Origin: Sciscionella marina DSM 45152
GTDB taxonomy: Bacteria > Actinomycetota > Actinomycetes > Mycobacteriales > Pseudonocardiaceae
Length of the DNA stretch: 64,000 nt
Assembly (NCBI RefSeq): GCF_000379465.1
Contig: NZ_KB905380.1
Location: 558,001-622,000, forward strand
Direction of reading: 5' to 3'
Shown: one piece after another, positions 15,854 through 23,093 of the stretch
Numbering within the stretch: the first letter of the stretch is position 1
Layout: every line of letters starts with the position of its first letter
The notes under the pieces: model-generated
Database searches by the model: none
What the model saw: the letters and a program-made list of their open reading frames with translations, nothing else
What the model was told of the DNA's origin: nothing
Position numbers and translations under genes: made by a program

Positions 15854-17068
15854 ATGACCATGACCGAATCCCGCGCCGCCGATTTCCTCGCCCTCGATGA
15901 GCACTACTCCGCGCACAACTACCACCCCCTCGATGTGGTCATCAGCGAAGGAGAGGGTGCGTGGGTCACCGATGTGGAAGGCAAGCGCTACCTCGATTTC
16001 CTCGCCGGCTACTCGGCGCTGAACTTCGGTCATCGCAACCCGGCACTGACCGAAGCCGCGATCGCCCAGCTCGGCAAGGTCACGCTGACCTCGCGCGCGT
16101 TCCACCACGATCAGTTCGGGCCGTTCTGCCAGGAGCTCGCGGAGCTGACCGGAACCGAGATGGTGCTGCCGATGAACTCCGGCGCCGAAGCGGTGGAATC
16201 GGCGGTCAAGCTCGCCCGCAAATGGGCCTACCAGGTCAAGAAGGTCCCCCAGGACGGCTGCGAGATCATCGTCGTCGGGGAGAACTTCCACGGCCGCACG
16301 ACCACGATCATCTCCTTCTCCACCGACGACACCGCGCGCGCCGATTTCGGCCCGTTCACCCCGGGATTCCGGGTCGCGAAATACGGGGACATCGACGAGC
16401 TCGCCGCGCAGTTCACCGAGCGCACCGCTGCCGTGCTCATCGAGCCGATCCAGGGCGAGGCCGGGGTCGTCGTGCCGCCCGCCGGGTATCTGACTCGGGT
16501 CCGCGAGCTGTGCGACCGGTCCGGTGCGCTGCTGATCGCCGACGAGATCCAGTCCGGGCTGGCCCGCACCGGAACCCTGCTCGCCCTGGACCACGAAGGG
16601 GTCCGCGCGGACCTGTACACGCTGGGCAAGGCGCTCGGCGGCGGGATCCTCCCGGTCTCCGCGGTGGTCGGAAGCGCGGATGTGCTCGGCCTGCTCAAGC
16701 CGGGCGAGCATGGCTCCACCTTCGGCGGGAACCCGCTCGCCTGCGCGGTCGGCCGCGCGGTCGTCGGGCTGCTGCGCACCGGCGAGTTCCAGGAACGCTC
16801 CACCAGGCTCGGCGCGCATCTGCACGCGCGGCTCGGTGAACTGGTCGGTTCCGGGGTCGCCGAGGTGCGCGGGCGCGGGCTCTGGGCCGGGGTGGACCTC
16901 GCCCCCGGCGGGCCGACCGGACGCGAGGCCTCGCAGGCGCTCGCGCAGCGGGGCGTGCTGTGCAAGGAAACCCACGGCAACACGCTGCGCATCGCTCCCC
17001 CGCTGGTGATCGAGGAAGCCGACCTGGACCGGGGCATCGACGCGGTCGCCGAGGTGGTCGGCACGTAA
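15854..17068 (+). CDS. rocD: Ornithine aminotransferase
   Basis: A 404-residue class III aminotransferase that converts ornithine and 2-oxoglutarate to glutamate semialdehyde and glutamate in arginine catabolism. The ornithine-type signature is strong: YSALNFGHRNP, TSRAFHHDQFGPFCQELAEL, LPMNSGAEAVESAVKLARKW, IIVVGENFHGRTTTIISFS, LIADEIQSGLARTGTLLA and LYTLGKALGGGILPVSAVV with the PLP lysine. It stands alone here: no arginase or dimethylargininase gene is adjacent. Transcription may be leaderless. Confidence 0.95.
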   Translation: MTMTESRAADFLALDEHYSAHNYHPLDVVISEGEGAWVTDVEGKRYLDFLAGYSALNFGHRNPALTEAAIAQLGKVTLTSRAFHHDQFGPFCQELAELTGTEMVLPMNSGAEAVESAVKLARKWAYQVKKVPQDGCEIIVVGENFHGRTTTIISFSTDDTARADFGPFTPGFRVAKYGDIDELAAQFTERTAAVLIEPIQGEAGVVVPPAGYLTRVRELCDRSGALLIADEIQSGLARTGTLLALDHEGVRADLYTLGKALGGGILPVSAVVGSADVLGLLKPGEHGSTFGGNPLACAVGRAVVGLLRTGEFQERSTRLGAHLHARLGELVGSGVAEVRGRGLWAGVDLAPGGPTGREASQALAQRGVLCKETHGNTLRIAPPLVIEEADLDRGIDAVAEVVGT

Positions 17069-17078
17069 TCTCGAGGGC

Positions 17079-17723
17079 ATGCGCCGGACCACGAGCCTGT
17101 CGATCACCGTTCTCGGCCTGCTCGCGGTCACCGGCCTGCTCGGGGCGTTCCTCGCCGGGCAGCACACCCCGGCCGCGCCGGACGCCTGGTTCTTCGACAC
17201 CATTGCCGGTCCCGCAGGAGCGGATCCGGTGTGGCGTTCGGTGCTGCTGACCTTCAGCATGCCCGCGCTGGTGTACGGGACGGCGCTGCTGCTCGCCGGG
17301 TATCACCTCTACCGCGGGCGGTTCCGGATCGCGGCGCTCGCGGTGTGCGCTCCCCCGCTCGCGGTGCTGTGCTCGAGCGTGCTGCTCAAGCCGGTGTTCG
17401 ACCGGCACTACGCGGGCAACCTGTGCTACCCGAGCGGGCACACCACGCTGCTGGTGGCCACCCTGACCGTGTTCGTGCTCGCGCACCGCAGGTTCGGCTA
17501 CGCCGCGGTCCCGCTCGCCCTGATCGGCGCGTTCGGGCTGATCGCCGGGCGGTACCACTACCTCACCGACACGATCGGCGGTGCGGCGCTCGGCTGCGCG
17601 GTCGGCCTCGGGCTGTACGCGCTCAGCCTGCGTCTGCGCCCGCGTCCCTGGACAGGGCAATCAGCCGGGAAATCGCGCGAAGATACTTCTTCCGGTACCC
17701 GCCGGCAAGCATCTCCTCGGTGA
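17079..17723 (+). CDS. PAP2-family phosphatase, membrane
   Basis: A 214-residue integral membrane phosphatase of the type 2 phosphatidic acid phosphatase superfamily. The three signature motifs are in order: VLLKPVFDRHYAG, CYPSGHTTLLVATLTV and GRYHYLTDTIGGAALGC. About five or six hydrophobic segments flank them, with the active site likely outside the membrane. A lipid-phosphate or undecaprenyl-pyrophosphate substrate is expected from the family. It begins 10 nt after rocD. Its 3' end overlaps the convergent zapE gene by 101 nt, a long overlap, so the extreme C-terminus may be poorly constrained. Confidence 0.88.
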   Translation: MRRTTSLSITVLGLLAVTGLLGAFLAGQHTPAAPDAWFFDTIAGPAGADPVWRSVLLTFSMPALVYGTALLLAGYHLYRGRFRIAALAVCAPPLAVLCSSVLLKPVFDRHYAGNLCYPSGHTTLLVATLTVFVLAHRRFGYAAVPLALIGAFGLIAGRYHYLTDTIGGAALGCAVGLGLYALSLRLRPRPWTGQSAGKSREDTSSGTRRQASPR

Positions 17724-18645
17724 ACAGCTCCGGGATCGGTTTTCCGGAGACCGCGACCGGGATCGCCCGGTCGTAGAGCCGATCGGCGAGCGCCACGAAC
17801 CGCAGCGCCACGTCCTGGCGCTCGATCGCGTGCGTCTGGGAAAGACACACCAACTCGATCCCGTCCAGCAGCACGCCGTACTTGGACGGGTGCAGGGTGG
17901 CCAGGTATTCGCACAGCTCGTCGAAACCGTCCAGGGTCGCGCCCGCGGTGGCCTCCGCGCGGGCGCGCAGCCGCTGGTCGTCCCTGGGGGCGGGGGCTTC
18001 GGGGAGCCCGCGGTGCCGATAGTCCGGCCCGTCCACCCGCACCACGTCGAACCGGCTGGCCATGGCGTGGATCTCGCGCAGGAAGTCCTCCGCGGCGAAC
18101 CGGCCCTCACCGAGCTTGCCCGGCAGGGTGTTCGAGGTGGCCGCGACCGAGACCCCCGCATCGGCCAGTTCCGAGATCAGCTTCGTCACCAGCATGGTGT
18201 CGCCGGGATCGTCCAGCTCGAACTCGTCGATCGCCAGCAACCGGCGCCCGGACAGCTTCTCCACCGCGGTCCGGAACCCGAGCGCCCCGACCAGGTTGGT
18301 CAGCTCCACGAAGGTGCCGTAGGCCTTCTCCCCCTCGGCGGCGTGCCAGATCGAGGCGAGCAGGTGCGTCTTGCCGACCCCGAAACCGCCATCCAGGTAG
18401 AGCCCGCGCCCCTCAGCCTTGCTCGCCCGGCCGAAGACCTTGCGCAGCTTGGATTCCCGTGGCGCACCGAGGCCACGCGCGAAAGCCGCGCAGGCGGTGA
18501 CCGCCTCGGCCTGGCTCGGTTCCTCCGGGTTCGGGATGTAGGTGTCGAACCGGACCTTGTCGAACCGCGGCGGGGGCACCATCGAGGCGATGAGGGCCTC
18601 GGGGGCGATGGACGGACTCCGCTCGCTGAGCCGGGCTGTGGACAT
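17623..18645 (-). CDS. zapE: Cell division protein ZapE (AFG1-like ATPase)
   Basis: A 340-residue AFG1/ZapE P-loop ATPase. Walker A is LDGGFGVGKTHLLASIWH (GGFGVGKTH at 86-94), Walker B is LLAIDEFELDDPGDTM, and a sensor-like VAATSNTLPGKLGEGRF follows. The C-terminal VLLDGIELVCLSQTHAIERQ and LFTEEMLAGGYRKKYLRAIS are family-typical. In other bacteria ZapE interacts with FtsZ. ATG 18645 is divergent from the DNA ligase gene, with 61 nt between them. Confidence 0.9.
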   Translation of the reverse strand: MSTARLSERSPSIAPEALIASMVPPPRFDKVRFDTYIPNPEEPSQAEAVTACAAFARGLGAPRESKLRKVFGRASKAEGRGLYLDGGFGVGKTHLLASIWHAAEGEKAYGTFVELTNLVGALGFRTAVEKLSGRRLLAIDEFELDDPGDTMLVTKLISELADAGVSVAATSNTLPGKLGEGRFAAEDFLREIHAMASRFDVVRVDGPDYRHRGLPEAPAPRDDQRLRARAEATAGATLDGFDELCEYLATLHPSKYGVLLDGIELVCLSQTHAIERQDVALRFVALADRLYDRAIPVAVSGKPIPELFTEEMLAGGYRKKYLRAISRLIALSRDAGADAG

Positions 18646-18706
18646 CTCTCCACCGTAGAGCTGCGATTTCCACCACAGCGACGCGCGTCCGGTTTACGCT
18701 GCTCCC

Positions 18707-19783
18707 GTGCTCACCCCACCGATCAAGCCCATGCTCGCCAGCCCGGTCAAGCGGATCCCGGACGAGCCCGGCTGGCTGTTCGAGCCGAAATGGGACGGCT
18801 ACCGCTGCCTGGTGTTCCGCGAGGGCGAAGAGATCTTCATGCAGTCGCGCTCGGGCAAACCGCTGCAGCGCTACTTCCCGGAGATGCTCACCGCCTTCGC
18901 CGAGGCGCTCCCCGAACGGATCGTGCTCGACGGGGAGCTCATCGTCGCGCTGAACGGCAGGCTGGACTTCGACTCGCTCTCCGAACGGGTGCATCCGGCC
19001 AAGAGCCGCATCGAACTGCTCGCCGAGACCAAGCCCGCCCAGTTCGTGGCCTTCGACCTGCTCGCGCTCGGCGCGGCGGACGCGCGCGGTGAACCGGTGC
19101 GCCAGCGCCGCGAGGCACTGAGCGCGCTGGAGGTCACCACCGACCGGGTGCACCTCACCCCCGCCACCGAATCCGCGTCGACCGCGGGCACCTGGTTCGA
19201 GTTGTTCGAGGGCGCCGGGTTGGACGGGGTGATGGGCAAACGCCTCGATTCCCCGTATCAGCCGGGCAAGCGCAGCATGGTCAAGATCAAGCACTCGCGG
19301 ACCGCGGACTGCGTGCTCGCCGGACTGCGCTGGCACGTGGACGGCGAACCGGGCGAACTGGTGGGTTCGCTGCTGCTCGGCCTGCACGATTCGCGCGGCG
19401 TGCTGCACCACGTCGGGGTGGTCGGCTCCTTCCCGCTCGCGCGGCGGCGCGCGCTCGCCGAGGAGCTCGCCCCGCTCACCGCCGGCGGCGAGGCGGACCA
19501 TCCATGGCTCGGTCCCGGCGCCGAGGACGGTCGCCGGATCCCCGGTGGGATCAACCGCTGGCGTTCCGAGGAGCAGCCCTGGGTGCCGCTGCGCCGCGAA
19601 CGGGTCCTCGAGGTCTCCTACGAGCACACCGAGGGCGGGGCGCCGAGCAGGTTCCGGCACAACGCCCAGTTCCTGCGCTGGCGCCCGGACCGGGAACCCG
19701 ATTCGTGCACCTACGAGCAGCTCGAGGAACCGATCAACTTCGACCTGGACGCGGTGCTCGCCGGCCGGGTGCGGGCCCGCTGA
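18707..19783 (+). CDS. ligC: ATP-dependent DNA ligase, LigC type
   Basis: A 358-residue ATP-dependent ligase with an adenylation domain and an OB-fold domain, and no polymerase or nuclease extensions. The AMP-binding lysine is K28 in LFEPKWDGYRCLVF. Other nucleotidyltransferase motifs are IVLDGELIVAL, FVAFDLLALG, GVMGKRLDSPYQPGKRS and MVKIKHSRTADCVLAG. The GTG start is at 18707. By analogy with mycobacterial LigC it may act in stationary-phase base-excision repair; no Ku gene is nearby. The 3' end overlaps the convergent acetyltransferase gene by 50 nt. Confidence 0.9.
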   Translation: MLTPPIKPMLASPVKRIPDEPGWLFEPKWDGYRCLVFREGEEIFMQSRSGKPLQRYFPEMLTAFAEALPERIVLDGELIVALNGRLDFDSLSERVHPAKSRIELLAETKPAQFVAFDLLALGAADARGEPVRQRREALSALEVTTDRVHLTPATESASTAGTWFELFEGAGLDGVMGKRLDSPYQPGKRSMVKIKHSRTADCVLAGLRWHVDGEPGELVGSLLLGLHDSRGVLHHVGVVGSFPLARRRALAEELAPLTAGGEADHPWLGPGAEDGRRIPGGINRWRSEEQPWVPLRRERVLEVSYEHTEGGAPSRFRHNAQFLRWRPDREPDSCTYEQLEEPINFDLDAVLAGRVRAR

Positions 19784-20264
19784 ATCCGGTTCCGGACAGC
19801 GTTTTCGCCAGGTGCACCAACTGATAGTGCCCCGCCTGGCTGCGCCGTTGTTCCACGTAGCCGTGCCGCTCGTAGAGCCGCAGATTGCCCGTGCTGAATT
19901 CACCGGTGAACAGGCGGATCACCGTGCAGCGAGCGGAAACCTCGCGTTCCGCGGCACGCAGCAGACCGCTGCCGAGCCCGGCGCCCTGCCGGTCCGGGGC
20001 CACGATGAGGCGGCCGAGCTCGGCGACCCCGTTCAGGCACCGCACCCGCACGGCCGCGACCAGCCGCGCTCCCTCGCGTGTTCCGAGGGCGAGCACGGCG
20101 GGGTCGGCCAGCTCCGCGGCGATCTCCGCCAGGCCCTGCACGAGCGGCGGCAGTGCCCAGTCCGCGTGCGCGCGGGCCTGGTCCACGTATGCCGCCCGTT
20201 GCAGGGTGAGTACCTCGCCCGCGTCCTCCGGATGGAGCCGCACGAGGCCCGAATCTGTTGGCAT
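19734..20264 (-). CDS. GNAT-family N-acetyltransferase
   Basis: A 176-residue GNAT protein. The acetyl-CoA pyrophosphate loop is LIVAPDRQGAGLGSGLLRAA, followed by LFTGEFSTGNLRLYERHGYV with the family's asparagine and tyrosine. No substrate can be named. It is just downstream of the peptide transporter and RidA genes on the same strand, 10 nt from RidA, so it is probably the third gene of that operon. The N-terminus PTDSGLVRLHPEDAGEV is a normal GNAT start. Confidence 0.87.
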   Translation of the reverse strand: MPTDSGLVRLHPEDAGEVLTLQRAAYVDQARAHADWALPPLVQGLAEIAAELADPAVLALGTREGARLVAAVRVRCLNGVAELGRLIVAPDRQGAGLGSGLLRAAEREVSARCTVIRLFTGEFSTGNLRLYERHGYVEQRRSQAGHYQLVHLAKTLSGTGFSGPAPGRRAPRPGRS

Positions 20265-20274
20265 GCAACGGATC

Positions 20275-20688
20275 CTACTCCGGCAGCAGAGCCAGCGCCT
20301 CGATCTCCATCAGCAGCTCCGGCCGGACGAGCGCGGTGACCTGGACCGCGGTGGAGGCCGGCGGCTTCGCCGGGTCCACGTACTCGTCGCGGACCACGCG
20401 AACCGCGGGCAGCACCCCGAGATCGGTGACGTAGAAGGTCAGCTTGGCGACATGCTCGAAACCCGCACCGACCGCCGTGAGACAGCGGCGCAGATTCTCG
20501 AACACCTGCCGCGCCTGACCTTCCGGGTCACCCTCGCCGACGATGGCGCCGGTCTCGTCGAGCGCGATCTGACCGGAGATCGCGGCGAACCGCCCGGTCC
20601 CGGTGACCACGTGGGTGTAACCGTTCCCCGGGGCGACATCCGCGGGGTCGACATGACTCAACTCGCTCACGGGACTCTGCTCGCTCAC
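20275..20688 (-). CDS. RidA-family protein (YjgF/YER057c/UK114)
   Basis: A 137-residue Rid-superfamily protein. Authentic RidA hydrolyses reactive enamine and imine intermediates from PLP enzymes. Visible are GRFAAISGQIALDETGAIVG, QARQVFENLRRCLTAVGAGF and ASTAVQVTALVRPELLMEIE. The usual catalytic Arg context (R-x-S/T) appears altered (PPASTAVQV), so it may be a Rid subgroup other than RidA. GTG 20688 overlaps the transporter stop in GTGA. The first 11 residues contain a near-duplicate, VSEQSP then VSELS. Confidence 0.82.
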   Translation of the reverse strand: MSEQSPVSELSHVDPADVAPGNGYTHVVTGTGRFAAISGQIALDETGAIVGEGDPEGQARQVFENLRRCLTAVGAGFEHVAKLTFYVTDLGVLPAVRVVRDEYVDPAKPPASTAVQVTALVRPELLMEIEALALLPE

Positions 20689-22175
20689 GGGACTCCCATC
20701 ATTTTCTTCTTGATCCACGGTGCCATGGCCAGCAGCACGAGCGAGGCCACGATCGGCACCGCGCCGACGATCAGGAAATAGCCGGTCTCGGTGTCCGCGC
20801 TGTAGAGCGGGGTGATCAGCGCGTTGATTCCCTGCCCCGCCGCGTTGTTCAGGAACCACAGGCCCATCATCTGCGAGGTGAAGGCCGCGGGTGCGAGCTT
20901 GGTGGTCGCGGAAAGCCCGACCGGGGAGATCAGCAATTCACCGAGAACCACGACGACGAAACTGGAGAACAGCCACCACGGGCTCACCTTGGCGTCGGTT
21001 CCGCTGATCCAGCCGGGAAAAACCAGAATCAGAAACGAGATACCGCCGATGATCCCGCCGATACCGAATTTGACCGGCGTCGAGATCTGCCGGGTGCCGA
21101 GCCTGGTCCACACATAAGCGAACACCGGGGCGAGGATCACGATCGCGAGCGGGTTGATCGACTGGAAGAATTCCGGATTGATCGACCAGCCGAAGATATG
21201 CAGATCGGTTCGCTTATCGGCGAAAACCGCACCGATATTCGCGCCCTGCTCCTGGATCATCCAGAAGAACATCGACACGATGAACAGCGGGATGAACGCG
21301 ACCAGTCGCGATTTCTCCACCGGCGTGGACTTCTTGCTGCGCAACATGATCGTGAAGTACGAGACCGGTGCGATGAACGCGAGGCCGGAAATCGAATAGA
21401 TCACCACATCGGCGGTGAGCGCCCCGGTCACGGCGAGCACGAGCAGGTAGACGGCGACCACGAGGATCACCAGCCCCAGAACCGAGAACGCGCGCTTGCG
21501 TTCGCCCGCCCCGATCGGGTTCGGCGGCTGCTGGCCTGCGCTCTTGAGCACCTTCCGGGTGCCGATGTACCAGACGAGGCCGATCGCCATTCCGATCGCG
21601 GCGGCGAGGAAGCCGAGATGGAATCCGCCGAGATCGCGCAGCGGGCCGAGCACCAGCGGCGCGATGAAACCACCCGCGTTGACACTCATGTAGAAGATCG
21701 AGAAACCCGCGTCGCGGCGGACATCCTTCTCGTCGTAGAGATCGCCGACGATTTTCGAGGTGTTCGTCTTCAGCAGCCCGGTGCCGAGCACGATCAGCAC
21801 CATCGAACCGTAGAGGCCACCGAGCCCGCCACCCGGCAGGGACAACACGATGTGACCGCACATGATCAGCACCGCACCGAGCGCGACCGAACGCTGCGCA
21901 CCGAGCAACCGGTCGGCGATCCAGCCACCGGGAATTCCGGCCATGTACACCAGTGCGCCGTAGACCGACATCAGCGCGGTGGCCAGGCCCTGGTCGATCC
22001 CGAGGCCGCCCTCGGTGACCTGGTAGTACATGTAGTAGATCAGGAGCGCTTTCATCCCGTAGTACGAGAAGCGTTCCCAGAATTCGGTGGCGAACAAGGT
22101 CGACAGCGCGAATGGGTGGCCGAAAAAGCCGTACTGCCGAGGCTTTTCCTCCTCGGTAGGCGCCGTAGTTGTCAC
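20685..22175 (-). CDS. POT-family proton-coupled oligopeptide transporter
   Basis: A 496-residue transporter of the PTR2/POT family with about 14 hydrophobic segments, importing di- and tripeptides with protons. Signatures are FWERFSYYGMKALLIYYMY (the ExxERFxYY motif for proton coupling), YMAGIPGGWIADRLLGAQRS and SIFYMSVNAGGFIAPLV. The GTG start is at 22175. The stop overlaps the RidA start, and a GNAT gene follows. The grouping suggests uptake and processing of peptides or amino compounds. Confidence 0.93.
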   Translation of the reverse strand: MTTTAPTEEEKPRQYGFFGHPFALSTLFATEFWERFSYYGMKALLIYYMYYQVTEGGLGIDQGLATALMSVYGALVYMAGIPGGWIADRLLGAQRSVALGAVLIMCGHIVLSLPGGGLGGLYGSMVLIVLGTGLLKTNTSKIVGDLYDEKDVRRDAGFSIFYMSVNAGGFIAPLVLGPLRDLGGFHLGFLAAAIGMAIGLVWYIGTRKVLKSAGQQPPNPIGAGERKRAFSVLGLVILVVAVYLLVLAVTGALTADVVIYSISGLAFIAPVSYFTIMLRSKKSTPVEKSRLVAFIPLFIVSMFFWMIQEQGANIGAVFADKRTDLHIFGWSINPEFFQSINPLAIVILAPVFAYVWTRLGTRQISTPVKFGIGGIIGGISFLILVFPGWISGTDAKVSPWWLFSSFVVVVLGELLISPVGLSATTKLAPAAFTSQMMGLWFLNNAAGQGINALITPLYSADTETGYFLIVGAVPIVASLVLLAMAPWIKKKMMGVP

Positions 22176-22324
22176 GCGGCTCGCTCCCTTGCGATGTGAT
22201 TCCTCGTGGGAAAAGGTTCCGAAAACACGACCGGGTGACGGTCGCGCAGAGGGACCCTAACCGCAGCCGGAAATCGGCGGTCATCCTGGGTAATCGATTT
22301 GGTCCCGAGGTCTACCCTCTACGC

Positions 22325-22891
22325 ATGGAACTGCTCGACGCGCACGGCACGGCTCTCGAGACATTCGACCGGGTCACGCACCGTATCGGCGAATGGGATT
22401 CCCCGACTCCGTGCTCGGAATGGTCCGTCCGGGATGTGCTCAATCACCTGACCGAGGAACAACTGTGGGTACCGCACCTGTTGCACGGTGAAACAATGGA
22501 TCAGGTCGGTGATCGGTATTCCGGGGATGTGCTCGGTAACCGTCCGGTCGCCCGCTGGGAGTCCGCGGCCGCGGCCGCCCGCGCCGCCTGGCTCGAACCC
22601 GGTGCCACCGAACGCGAGGTGCACCTGTCCTTCGGCGCCAGCCCTGCCCAGCTGTACCTGGAGCAGATGACCTTCGACCTCGCGGTGCACGCCTGGGACA
22701 TCGGCGTCGCGATCGGGGTCGATCCCGCGATCCCCGCCGAACTCGCGCGCCTGATCGACCGGTACACCCGGCCCAAGATCAGCGCCTGGCGCGGGCCGAT
22801 CTTCGCCGAGGAGGTCCCGGTGGACGCCAACGCGACCGCGGTCTCCCGGCTGATCGCGCTGAGTGGGCGTGATCCGCACTGGCGACGCTGA
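22325..22891 (+). CDS. TIGR03086-like / mycothiol maleylpyruvate isomerase-type protein
   Basis: A 188-residue DinB-fold protein of the MDMPI N-terminal/TIGR03086 type common in actinobacteria. The N-terminus reads SPTPCSEWSVRDVLNHLTEE with the first metal-ligand histidine, and DLAVHAWDIGVAIGVDP carries another. The family is metal-binding, and some members use mycothiol. ATG 22325 is used because the family start lies there (MELLDAHGTALETFDRVTHR); a longer upstream frame is not supported. It is divergent from the peptide transporter and alone on its strand. Confidence 0.85.
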   Translation: MELLDAHGTALETFDRVTHRIGEWDSPTPCSEWSVRDVLNHLTEEQLWVPHLLHGETMDQVGDRYSGDVLGNRPVARWESAAAAARAAWLEPGATEREVHLSFGASPAQLYLEQMTFDLAVHAWDIGVAIGVDPAIPAELARLIDRYTRPKISAWRGPIFAEEVPVDANATAVSRLIALSGRDPHWRR

Positions 22892-22906
22892 CCACACGAT
22901 TTCGCC

Positions 22907-22912
22907 TATAAT
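22907..22912 (+). promoter_or_regulatory. Consensus -10 box upstream of the CNNM operon leader
   Basis: TATAAT, a perfect sigma-70 -10 hexamer that is rare in such GC-rich DNA, lies 178 nt before the first CNNM start. No convincing -35 is seen at 16-18 nt. If used, it gives a leader of about 170 nt containing two inverted repeats and a mini-ORF. Confidence 0.5.
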
Positions 22913-22961
22913 GAGCGCACCGATTCTCATTGATTCCGCGAAGGGGTGCCTCGTACTTGCG

Positions 22962-22977
22962 TGACGACGAGTCGTCA
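22962..22977. promoter_or_regulatory. Inverted repeat TGACGAC-GA-GTCGTCA in the CNNM leader
   Basis: Perfect 7-bp arms with a 2-nt centre, about 50 nt after the -10 box. It could be an operator for a dimeric regulator or part of a folded leader RNA. No regulator gene is adjacent. Confidence 0.5.
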
Positions 22978-22991
22978 GGCTGCCATACCAA

Positions 22992-23019
22992 CGCTCACGG
23001 ATGGGTAGTGCCGTGAGCG
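22992..23019 (+). promoter_or_regulatory. Leader hairpin enclosing the mini-ORF start
   Basis: CGCTCACGG (22992-23000) pairs perfectly with CCGTGAGCG (23011-23019) across a 10-nt loop. The right arm contains the GTG start at 23013, so the hairpin would hide the start codon of the 26-codon mini-ORF in the RNA. Confidence 0.55.
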
Positions 23020-23093
23020 AGCTTGCGAGCGAACCAAAGCCGCAGCAGCATTCGCGAACGATCGAGCCGAGCGCCGGCGAGGTGCGACCGTGA
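23013..23093 (+). CDS. 26-codon mini-ORF, copy A of the 77-bp element, coupled to the CNNM gene
   Basis: GTG-started, 26 codons, reading VSELASEPKPQQ through to PSAGEVRP. The stop TGA overlaps the GTG start of the CNNM gene at 23090 (GTGA). Start-to-start distance is exactly 77 nt, as in the two copies at 33450 and 33527. The 5' end (GTGAGCGAGCTTGCGAG) and the 3' stretch (GAGCGCCGGCGAGG) match those copies, while the middle differs. The 3' stretch includes GAGGTG, the ribosome site for the next gene. It could be a leader peptide or only a mobile start-signal cassette; no product is known. Confidence 0.55.
   Translation: MSELASEPKPQQHSRTIEPSAGEVRP

Noticed and set aside
13631-17260. Extension of the S9 peptidase frame to a 1209-residue protein
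   Set aside because: The added part is antisense to rocD and has no protein-like signatures; the peptidase domain starts near 15700.
22913-23012. M-box or manganese riboswitch in the CNNM leader
   Set aside because: I could not align the conserved core of either class; only simple hairpins are supported.
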